A stretch of DNA of 20,396 nucleotides from Clostridiales bacterium UBA4706 (GTDB lineage Bacteria; Bacillota; Clostridia; Oscillospirales; Oscillospiraceae). The notes below the pieces were generated by a model, which searched no databases, was not told the DNA's origin, and saw only the letters and a program-made list of their open reading frames with translations. Location: NCBI GenBank assembly GCA_002404605.1, contig DHKA01000034.1, forward strand, positions 1-20,396, in the 5' to 3' direction. A program made the translations under genes and the position numbers. Position 1 is the stretch's first letter, and every line of letters starts with the position of its first letter. This document shows, piece by piece, positions 7,140 through 13,882 of the stretch.

Positions 7140-7355
7140 ATGAAAATCACCAAGACCGAATGGATCTGGCTCATCATCACGACGGTGCTCTACATCGCCT
7201 ACAACCTTCCCGGCGTTCCCCCATATGACCAGCCGACCGCAACGCTCATCCACGCCGCACTCACGGTGCTGCCCATCTGGGTCATCACCTATATCTTCCT
7301 CCCGAAGGTCTACCGCATCTACAAGCTGAGAAACGAAAACAAGGAGGATAAGTAA
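7140..7355 (+). CDS. Small two-helix membrane protein, likely SSS transporter small subunit
   Basis: A 71-aa protein with two predicted membrane helices: WIWLIITTVLYIAYNL (about 9-24), and LIHAALTVLPIWVITYIFLP (about 36-55). It ends in a short, charged cytoplasmic-type tail (KVYRIYKLRNENKEDK). The ATG at 7140 follows the purine-rich AAGGAAAAGGAGAGAGAC. A longer in-frame version from 7017 would cross the hairpin region and is rejected. The symporter gene begins 3 nt after the stop, and its ribosome binding site (AAGGAGG) lies inside this gene, so the two are translationally coupled. The arrangement recalls the small YhdT-type proteins encoded before the PanF symporter. A direct role as a transporter subunit is inference from position and topology. 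Confidence 0.75.
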   Translation: MKITKTEWIWLIITTVLYIAYNLPGVPPYDQPTATLIHAALTVLPIWVITYIFLPKVYRIYKLRNENKEDK

Positions 7356-7358
7356 GCT

Positions 7359-8933
7359 ATGCTGAGTCCGACTACCATCTGGATCGCGTTTGCGCTCTAT
7401 ATGTGCTTCCTTCTGGGCGTGGCCGTGTATGTCACCGTTCAGGACAAGAAAAAAGCCGCGGGCGGGAGCCTGCTGACCGCGTCGGTCAAATGGCCGGTGC
7501 TCGTTATGACCTACATCGCCTCGCTTATGAGCACGTGGGTGTTCTTCGCCGGACCCGGCGCCTACTACCGCGGCGGTCTGGGCTACTGGATCAGCGAGAT
7601 GAGCTACATCGCCCTCTTCCCGATCATCGCCCACTTCACGATGAACAAGGTCTGGATCATCAACCGCGAGATGGGCGGCACGTTCTCCACCCCCGCGGAC
7701 TTCTATGACGCCCGCTTCAAATCCCGCGCGCTGCGCATCATCCTTGCGCTCATCTTCCTCGCGGCCTCGTTCCCGTACATCGCCTCCGTTATCGTGGCCA
7801 TCGCCAACGCTGCGCAGTACGCCACCGACGGCGCGATCAACTACCGTCTCGCGGTCATCGTCGTTGGCCTTATCATGACGGTGTTCGTGTGCATCGGCGG
7901 CGTCAAGTCCGCCGCCACCGCCGACACGGTGCAGGGTCTCCTCTTCATCCTCCTGCTCTGGGTCATCGTTATCGCGGCGCTCATCGTCGGCTTCGGCGGC
8001 TCGCTGAGCAAGGCGGTCACGAAGCTCTGGGAAGACGTCCCCTCGTTCTTCTCCTATCCCGGACCGGACGGCTGGGTGCCGTACGCCTCCCGCTTCGGCT
8101 ATCCGTTCTCCTGTGCCATCGGCTGGACGATCATGCTGCCGCACGTGTTCGTGCGCTCCGGCTACTTCGGCGACGATCTCAAGGCGCAGCGCCGCCTGTC
8201 CTACATGACGCCGGCCCTGCAGGGCATCGTCTGGACGGGCACCATGCTCATCGGTCTCATCGGTCTTGCTCTCGTGCAGGGTCTGCCGACCTCCGAGACC
8301 GAGCTCATCATCCCCTACATCGTCAAGAACTTCGTTGTGAGCTTCAACCCGGTGCTGGCGAAGGTCCTCATGGTCGCGTTCTTCATCGGCGCTTCCGCCG
8401 TCGGCCTTTCGACCTCCAACGCGTTCCTCTCGGTTGCCTCGGCGATCGTGGCGGACGACCTGCTGCGCAACACGTTCCACATGGATCTCAAGGGCAAGAA
8501 AGGGTCGGCCGCCAACCGTATCATCGTCGCGGTGCTCGGCATCGGCTCGATCCTGCTCGCGCTCGATCCCCCGGAGCTTATCTTCACGCTCATCATGTTC
8601 TCCATCGCCATCGTTATGCCGCTCTTCCCGGTGCTGGTGCTCGGCATCTACTGGAAGAAGGCGACGAAGCAGGCGGCCATCGTTTCCTCCGTCGTCGGCA
8701 CGGTGCTCGTGCTTATGACCTACTTTGTGTGGAACATCGGCGGCACCTGGTACGGCGCGATCGGCATGCTCGGCTCCACGGTCTGCATGGTCGCCGTGAG
8801 CCTCTTCACCAAACAGGACAGCAAGGACTCCGAGGCATTTTTCGCCGCACTCCGAAACGGCATGAACCGCAGCTACAAGATCGAGGAAGAACCCGAACTC
8901 GTAGCCGAAGCTTCCGTCGAGCCGGAGACCTGA
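7359..8933 (+). CDS. Sodium:solute symporter (SSS) family transporter
   Basis: A 524-aa polytopic membrane protein with the hydrophobic pattern of the SSS/LeuT-fold family (about 13 helices expected). Segments typical of the family include LVMTYIASLMSTWVFFAGPG near residues 47-66, the glycine-rich AYYRGGLGYW that follows, and TADTVQGLLFILLLWVIV in the middle. The C-terminus is hydrophilic and acidic. The family imports proline, pantothenate, sugars and other solutes with Na+. Between an MttB-like and a UroD-like methyltransferase it most plausibly imports the methylated substrate. Betaine uptake in related operons usually uses BCCT or ABC carriers, so an SSS carrier with a small partner is a less common choice. 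The substrate is unassigned. Confidence 0.92.
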   Translation: MLSPTTIWIAFALYMCFLLGVAVYVTVQDKKKAAGGSLLTASVKWPVLVMTYIASLMSTWVFFAGPGAYYRGGLGYWISEMSYIALFPIIAHFTMNKVWIINREMGGTFSTPADFYDARFKSRALRIILALIFLAASFPYIASVIVAIANAAQYATDGAINYRLAVIVVGLIMTVFVCIGGVKSAATADTVQGLLFILLLWVIVIAALIVGFGGSLSKAVTKLWEDVPSFFSYPGPDGWVPYASRFGYPFSCAIGWTIMLPHVFVRSGYFGDDLKAQRRLSYMTPALQGIVWTGTMLIGLIGLALVQGLPTSETELIIPYIVKNFVVSFNPVLAKVLMVAFFIGASAVGLSTSNAFLSVASAIVADDLLRNTFHMDLKGKKGSAANRIIVAVLGIGSILLALDPPELIFTLIMFSIAIVMPLFPVLVLGIYWKKATKQAAIVSSVVGTVLVLMTYFVWNIGGTWYGAIGMLGSTVCMVAVSLFTKQDSKDSEAFFAALRNGMNRSYKIEEEPELVAEASVEPET

Positions 8934-8948
8934 GCCCTGCATAAACCC

Positions 8949-8984
8949 GATCCGGCGCGGTTCATACTGCGGCCGCGCCGGATC
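8949..8984. repeat. Intercistronic hairpin after the symporter gene
   Basis: GATCCGGCGCGG (8949-8960) and CCGCGCCGGATC (8973-8984) form a perfect 12-bp stem with a 12-nt loop, 15 nt after the symporter stop. No U-run follows. It may be a pause, a partial terminator or an mRNA stabiliser. Confidence 0.65.
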
Positions 8985-9031
8985 CTCCGCGTCATCCTCA
9001 TCGTACAGAATATTGAAAGGAGCATCCCCAC

Positions 9032-10075
9032 ATGAATTCTATGGAACGCGTCACTCTGGCCCTTCAGCATAAGGAAGCGGATCATGTTCCCGTATACCCC
9101 CTTATCAACAGCGTTTCCCGCAAGGCTCTCGGCATTTCCTATGAGGAATGGACAAAGGACGTAAACAAGTGCGCTGAAGCCATCATCAAGGCGACCGAGG
9201 AGATCGGCTGCGACTGCATCAGCACGCTCGTCGACCTCTCCGTGGAAGCCGCCGACTGGGGTCAGGAGCTCGAGTACAGCGAGGATGCCGCCGCTCACCC
9301 CAACTACCAGAACTGTCTCATCCAGACCGAGGATGACTACGAGAAGATCCAGGTCCTTAACCCGCGCGAGACCCCGCGCATGAGCGAGCACATCGAGCTT
9401 GCCCGCATTTTGGCCGAGAAGAAGGGCAAGGAGATGCCCATCGTCGGCTTCGTGTTCGGACCGCTCGGCATTCTGAGCATGATGCGCGGCCAGGATAACC
9501 TCTACGTCGATCTGATGATCTGCCCGGAGAAGATCAAGCCCGCGCTCAAGAACATCGCCGACACCATCAAGGAGCTGAGCATCGCCCTGCTCGAGGCCGG
9601 CTGCCATGCCATCATGTACGATACGCTGTTCGCCTCCCGCTCCATCATGTCCCCCGAGATGTGGGACGAGTTCGAGGGCGTTTACATGCCGGACATCTGC
9701 GACGCGGTGCGCGAGCACGGCGGCATGGTCATGCTGCACAACTGCGGCAACGGCATTTACATCAAGGAGCAGGTCGAGCGTATGCACCCGGTGCTCATCT
9801 CCCTGCAGCATCTCCCGCCCGACTGCGCGACCATGGCGGAGCTGAAGGAAAAGTACGGCAAGGACATCACCATCATGGGTCACGTCATGCCCGGCTTCAT
9901 CTACAGCGCCACCGAGGAGGAGATCCGCGAAGAGTGCCGCAAGCAGATCGACGCCTACAGGAAGGACGGCGGCTTCGTTCTCGCCAGCGGCTGCGAGTAT
10001 CCCGCCGCGCTGGACTTCCACATGGCCAAGGTCATGGTCGAGGAAGCCCGTACCTACGGCAATTACGACAAATAA
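9032..10075 (+). CDS. Uroporphyrinogen decarboxylase-family (MtaA/MtbA-like) cobalamin methyltransferase
   Basis: A 347-aa protein of the UroD/MtaA superfamily. It has the zinc-site pattern of methylcobamide methyltransferases, H236-x-C238 (LHNCGN) and C321 (ASGCEYP), rather than the arginine-rich substrate pocket of true uroporphyrinogen decarboxylase. The N-terminal NSMERVTLALQHKEADHVPV motif is typical of the family. AAAGGAG precedes the ATG. In methanogens such enzymes pass methyl groups from corrinoid to coenzyme M. In acetogens and Desulfitobacterium, relatives (MtvB/OdmB type) demethylate aryl methyl ethers. Here it could be the second methyltransferase of the pathway or a second substrate-specific enzyme using the extra corrinoid protein. 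I cannot decide between these from sequence. Confidence 0.9.
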   Translation: MNSMERVTLALQHKEADHVPVYPLINSVSRKALGISYEEWTKDVNKCAEAIIKATEEIGCDCISTLVDLSVEAADWGQELEYSEDAAAHPNYQNCLIQTEDDYEKIQVLNPRETPRMSEHIELARILAEKKGKEMPIVGFVFGPLGILSMMRGQDNLYVDLMICPEKIKPALKNIADTIKELSIALLEAGCHAIMYDTLFASRSIMSPEMWDEFEGVYMPDICDAVREHGGMVMLHNCGNGIYIKEQVERMHPVLISLQHLPPDCATMAELKEKYGKDITIMGHVMPGFIYSATEEEIREECRKQIDAYRKDGGFVLASGCEYPAALDFHMAKVMVEEARTYGNYDK

Positions 10076-10090
10076 GATCGAATTCTCCGC

Positions 10091-10123
10091 GGGAGAAGCG
10101 GGCCGCTCAAGCCCGCTTCTCCC
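10091..10123. terminator. Strong hairpin between the UroD-like and CobW-like genes
   Basis: GGGAGAAGCGGGC (10091-10103) and GCCCGCTTCTCCC (10111-10123) form a perfect 13-bp stem with a 7-nt loop, 15 nt after the UroD-like stop. The flanking bases extend it with one bulge. The downstream T content is poor (CGCATCCCTTT), so it may only partly terminate. It is the strongest stem within the operon. Confidence 0.55.
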
Positions 10124-10151
10124 CGCATCCCTTTATAAGAGGTAAACGGCC

Positions 10152-11081
10152 TTGAAAACGAAAATCGATCTCGTGACCGGGTTTCTCGGCGCGGGAAAAA
10201 CCAGCTTTATCCAGTCGTATGCCGACTGGCTGCGGCGGCAGGGCACGTCCTTCGCCGTTGTGGAAAACGACTTTGGGGCAGTCGGCGTGGATGCCGCGGC
10301 GCTCAAGGAGGAATGCGGCGACGTGTTCGAGGTGTCCGGCGGATGCATCTGCTGCTCGCTGACGCCGAACTTCACGGAGCTGCTGCTCAGTCTCTGCGGG
10401 CATTACGAGCGGATCATCGTTGAGCCATCCGGCGTGTTCGACGCGGCGGTGTTCTATTCGATCATGGACACGCTCCAGCGCAAGACCGAGGCGGAGCTGG
10501 GCTTCTGCGCCGTGATCGTCGATCCGCACGGGCTCGCCGAGCTCGACGACGCCTCACTTGCCGTGCTGCAAAGCCAGCTCGCCGGCGCGGGCAGCATCAT
10601 CTGGAGCAAATGCGATCTCCCGGATGTGCCCGATCTGCACGAATGCACCGCGCTGCTGCACACGCTCCTGCCCGACCTGCCGCCCATCGAGACGGCATCT
10701 ACGCGCGATTTTACCGACTTTGCCCTGCTCCAGACGCGCACCGCCCATCTGCGGAGCATCGAGGCGGAAAAGCTCAACCACTCGTCGCTGTATTTCTGCC
10801 CGTTCCACAAGGTGGAGCGGCCGCTCACGCGTGCCGAGACCGAATGGCTGCTCAGAGAGATCGTCGCCTCGCCCGAGGCGGACGGCCTTCTCCGACTCAA
10901 GGGCACCGTGCCCGCCGCGGAGGGCGGCTTCTGGGCGGCGGACAGCGTGCTCCACGCGACCGGCGTCTCTCCGGCGGCGGAGGGGAGCGGCGTGCTGTAC
11001 TTCATCACCCGACGCGCGCAGGCCGCGGGCATCGGTCAGCTCGTGGAGCGGCTGCTCGAAGAGCTGGACGAAACGCGGTAA
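10152..11081 (+). CDS. CobW/COG0523 (G3E) GTPase, putative metallochaperone
   Basis: A 309-aa G3E-family GTPase. The N-terminal GTPase domain has the P-loop GFLGAGKT (10-17), the metal-binding C65-I-C67-C68 motif of COG0523 (GGCICCSL), an EPSG switch-II segment, and SKCD in place of the usual NKxD base-recognition motif. The C-terminal CobW_C domain follows (RLKGTVPAAEGGFW and beyond). The start is TTG at 10152, preceded by AGAGGT. An in-frame TAA sits three codons upstream and the P-loop is only 9 residues in, so TTG is forced. Family members deliver zinc, or insert metals in cobalamin, nitrile hydratase and hydrogenase systems. Position behind a zinc-dependent UroD-type methyltransferase suggests metal supply or corrinoid handling (inference). 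Cysteine and histidine residues are few outside the CxCC motif. Confidence 0.88.
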   Translation: MKTKIDLVTGFLGAGKTSFIQSYADWLRRQGTSFAVVENDFGAVGVDAAALKEECGDVFEVSGGCICCSLTPNFTELLLSLCGHYERIIVEPSGVFDAAVFYSIMDTLQRKTEAELGFCAVIVDPHGLAELDDASLAVLQSQLAGAGSIIWSKCDLPDVPDLHECTALLHTLLPDLPPIETASTRDFTDFALLQTRTAHLRSIEAEKLNHSSLYFCPFHKVERPLTRAETEWLLREIVASPEADGLLRLKGTVPAAEGGFWAADSVLHATGVSPAAEGSGVLYFITRRAQAAGIGQLVERLLEELDETR

Positions 11082-11131
11082 ACGTCTTACATGATTTATA
11101 CTCCCCCTTTTCCCGATCATCCCCCTTTCCA

Positions 11132-11171
11132 CGCGCGAAAGGCCGACGCATCCGCGCCGGTCTTTTGCGTG
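11132..11171 (+). terminator. Weak candidate terminator downstream of the CobW-like gene
   Basis: An imperfect hairpin pairs AAAGGCCG (11138-11145) with CGGTCTTT, ending in TTTT, with an outer CACGC/GCGTG pairing. It includes a G-T wobble and internal mismatches, so the call is tentative. It lies about 50 nt after the CobW-like stop and 50 nt before the next promoter. The whole gene-free stretch is 11082-11287. Confidence 0.35.
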
Positions 11172-11220
11172 TGCAGGCAAAACAGAGCAGACAGAAGCTG
11201 TTCAAGTGTTCGGTAAGCGC

Positions 11221-11249
11221 TTGACGCGCGAGACGCAATATGGTATTCT
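11221..11249 (+). promoter_or_regulatory. Sigma-70 promoter with extended -10 for the CorC-like operon
   Basis: TTGACG (11221-11226) and TATTCT (11244-11249) are separated by exactly 17 nt. TG at 11241-11242 gives an extended -10 (TGGTATTCT). Transcription would start near 11256, giving a leader of about 30 nt before the ATG at 11288. This marks the boundary between the methyl-transfer cluster and the downstream core genes. Confidence 0.75.
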
Positions 11250-11287
11250 ATCATAACTATATAAAAAATGGAGTGTGATGACCCCAC

Positions 11288-12571
11288 ATGGACGGCGACA
11301 GTTGGCTGTCTTGGATACCTATCGTATTTCTTCTCTGCATGGCGGCGTATTTTGCCGTGGCAGAGACGGCCGCCACGTCCGTCAGCCGCATTCGGCTCAA
11401 GACGCGGCTCGATCAGGGCGACCAGAAGGCGAAGAAAGCCCTTTACGTACAGGACAATTTTGACCGCGCGATTTCCGCGATCCTCATCGGCACGAATATC
11501 GTCCACATCTCCACCGCTACGCTCACAACGGTGCTTGTTACGCGCACCTGGGGCGCGAGCTGGGTGGCGCTTGGCACGATCGTGTGCACGGTCGCGGTGT
11601 TTTTTGCCGGAGAGATGCTCCCCAAGAGCATCGCCAAGCGCTACAGTGAACGGTGCGCCCTTGCGACGGCGCCGTCCCTGTGCTTTTTTATGCGCATTTT
11701 CGCGCCGCTGGCGAAGGCGCTTTCGCACATCGGCGAATTCTTCTCCCATCTCGCCAAAGGCGAGCCGGAGATCACCGTGACCGAGGATGAGCTCTACGAC
11801 ATCATCGAAACGATGACCGACGAGGGCGAGCTGCCCGAGGACCGGGCGGAGCTCGTCCACTCGGCGCTGGAGTTTGCGGACGTGACGGTCGAGCGCGTGT
11901 TCACACCCCGCGTGGACGTCGCGGCGCTCGATGTGAACACGCCGCCGGAGAAGATCCTCTCGTTCATCCGCGAGCAGCGCCACAGCCGCCTGCCCGTGTA
12001 CGAGGGCAGCATCGACAACATTATCGGCGTATTGCAAATTCGTAAATATGTCCGCGTATATCTGCGCGAGAGGAAATACCCGGAGCTCCGCAGCCTGCTC
12101 GACGCGCCGTGCTTCGTGCACCAGAGCGCTTCGATCGACGAGCTGCTCGAAGAACTCAACCGGCGGAAGATCTCTCTCGCCATCGTCACGGACAACTACG
12201 GCGGAACGATGGGCATCGTGACCGTCGAGGACATCATCGAGGAGCTGGTCGGCGAGATCTGGGACGAGGACGACGTCGCGCAGGTCGAATTCCGTGCGCT
12301 CGGCGATGATACCTACGAGGTCAGCGCCGACATGGATATGGAGGATCTTTTCGACGAACTCGGCTACGACGATCCCGAGGATACCGACTGGGAGCACAAG
12401 CCCGTCGGCGAGTGGGTATATGAGCAGTTCGACATGATCCCCGCGCAGGGCGAGAGCTTCACCTGGCACCGGCTGAAGGTGACCGTGGAGGCCATCGACC
12501 ACCGGCGCATCCGCAAGCTCCGCATCCAGCTTCTGCCCGAAGAGACGCAGGAAGGGGGCGAAGAGGCATGA
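11288..12571 (+). CDS. CNNM/CorC-HlyC family membrane protein (first of tandem pair)
   Basis: A 427-aa protein with the standard order: an N-terminal DUF21/CNNM membrane domain (about 1-150, beginning WLSWIPIVFLLCMAAYFAVA), a CBS-pair domain (about 190-320) and a C-terminal CorC_HlyC domain (about 340-420, with GEWVYEQFDMIPAQGE). Recognisable motifs include RVDVAALD and SRLPVYEGSIDNIIGVL in the first CBS and VTDNYGGTMGIVTVEDIIEE in the second. Family members are implicated in Mg2+ or other cation transport, and older annotations call them hemolysins. The ATG at 11288 has only GGAG at 14 nt spacing, so initiation may be modest. The stop overlaps the start of a paralogue by 4 nt (ATGA). Confidence 0.92.
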   Translation: MDGDSWLSWIPIVFLLCMAAYFAVAETAATSVSRIRLKTRLDQGDQKAKKALYVQDNFDRAISAILIGTNIVHISTATLTTVLVTRTWGASWVALGTIVCTVAVFFAGEMLPKSIAKRYSERCALATAPSLCFFMRIFAPLAKALSHIGEFFSHLAKGEPEITVTEDELYDIIETMTDEGELPEDRAELVHSALEFADVTVERVFTPRVDVAALDVNTPPEKILSFIREQRHSRLPVYEGSIDNIIGVLQIRKYVRVYLRERKYPELRSLLDAPCFVHQSASIDELLEELNRRKISLAIVTDNYGGTMGIVTVEDIIEELVGEIWDEDDVAQVEFRALGDDTYEVSADMDMEDLFDELGYDDPEDTDWEHKPVGEWVYEQFDMIPAQGESFTWHRLKVTVEAIDHRRIRKLRIQLLPEETQEGGEEA

Positions 12572-13857
12572 CGACCTGGATCTATGTGCTTTTGATGCTC
12601 GTGCTGCTATGCGGCTCAGCGTTTTTCTCGGCTTCGGAAATGGCGCTCTCATCGGCCAACCGGATGCGTCTCGCGTCCGCCGCCGAGGAGGGGAACCGCG
12701 CCGCCGAGATCGCCGGCAAAGTGATCGATAAATACGAAAACGCGCTCTCCGCCATTCTCATCGGCAACAACCTCTGCAACATCGGCTCGGACTCCATCCT
12801 CACGGTGCTCGGCATCACGCTGCTCGGCAGCCGGTATAACGGCTGGGTGTCGGCGCTCATCACGCTCTTTATGACGGCGTTCATCATTGTGTTCTGCGAA
12901 TCGGCGCCGAAGATCGCCGCGAAGAAAAACGCGAACCGCTTTTCGATGACGGTCGCGCCGTTCATCCGCTTTCTTATGATCGTGCTCTCGCCGGTCATCT
13001 TCCTCGTTTCGCTGCTCATCCGTCTCATTGCGCTCCCGCTCAAGGGCGATAACAGCGGCGAGAATACCGAAGAGGAAGCCGCCGCCGAGCTGCAGTCCAT
13101 CATTGAGACCGTTGAGGACGAGGGCGTCATCGACGAGGATCGCAGCGAGCTTCTGCGCAGCGCGCTCGACTTTTCTGAGATCGCGGTCATGGACGTGATG
13201 ACCGCGCGCGTGGACGTGGAGGCGCTCGACATTGACGACGACTGGCGCGAGCTCCTGCTCTCGGGCGAGGATCTGCCGTATTCGCGCATCCCCGTATACG
13301 AGGACAGCATCGACAATGTCATCGGCGTACTGTATCTCAACCGCTTTTTCAAGGCGCTGCTCGATGACCCCGAGGCGGACATCCGCAGCAACTTGATGAA
13401 GCCGCTGTATATCTACAAGACCGTGAAGCTGCCGGACGTGCTCGCGCAGCTGCGCAAAAACCAGCAGCATCTCGCCGTCGTTACGGACGAATACGGCGGA
13501 ACGCTCGGTATCGTGACGCTCGAGGACGTGCTCGAAGAGCTTGTCGGCGACATCTGGGACGAGACCGACGAGGTCGAGGACGAGATCGTCGAGCGGCCGG
13601 ACGGCATGTATGAGATCGACGGCGATCTCCCCATCGGCGATCTTGCGGAGCTTCTGGACGTGAGCGAGGAATCGCTCGACACCGCGAGCGCCACCGCCGG
13701 CGGCTGGACGATCGAAAAGTTCGGCGCGTTCCCCAAGGTGGGCGATACCGTGGAGTCGGACGGACTTCGCGTAAAGGTGCTCGCCATGGACGAGGACGGA
13801 CTTCGCGTGGAAAAGATCCTCGTGGAGAAGCTGCCTGAGGACAAAACGGACGATTGA
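12568..13857 (+). CDS. CNNM/CorC-HlyC family membrane protein (second of tandem pair)
   Basis: A 429-aa paralogue of the preceding gene with the same DUF21, CBS pair and CorC_HlyC order. The N-terminus (TWIYVLLMLVLLCGSAFFSA) includes the family's FFSASEMAL motif, more typical than the AYFAVAETA of its neighbour. The CBS region repeats the pattern SRIPVYEDSIDNVIGVL and VTDEYGGTLGIVTLEDVLEE. It starts at the ATGA overlap at 12568, with GGGGG-rich sequence upstream, so it is translationally coupled. The two copies are clearly diverged and may form a heteromer or handle different cations (inference). Confidence 0.92.
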   Translation: MTTWIYVLLMLVLLCGSAFFSASEMALSSANRMRLASAAEEGNRAAEIAGKVIDKYENALSAILIGNNLCNIGSDSILTVLGITLLGSRYNGWVSALITLFMTAFIIVFCESAPKIAAKKNANRFSMTVAPFIRFLMIVLSPVIFLVSLLIRLIALPLKGDNSGENTEEEAAAELQSIIETVEDEGVIDEDRSELLRSALDFSEIAVMDVMTARVDVEALDIDDDWRELLLSGEDLPYSRIPVYEDSIDNVIGVLYLNRFFKALLDDPEADIRSNLMKPLYIYKTVKLPDVLAQLRKNQQHLAVVTDEYGGTLGIVTLEDVLEELVGDIWDETDEVEDEIVERPDGMYEIDGDLPIGDLAELLDVSEESLDTASATAGGWTIEKFGAFPKVGDTVESDGLRVKVLAMDEDGLRVEKILVEKLPEDKTDD

Positions 13858-13882
13858 CCGGGAGGGTTCACCCATTCAGGAC

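Noticed and set aside
7020..8942. A 640-codon minus-strand open frame
   Set aside because: It mirrors the symporter gene, is rich in His, Arg, Asp and Glu without any domain, and has no matching ribosome binding site context.
9032..10075. Haem-pathway uroporphyrinogen decarboxylase (hemE)
   Set aside because: The protein has the H-x-C...C zinc pattern of cobamide methyltransferases and sits among corrinoid genes rather than haem genes.
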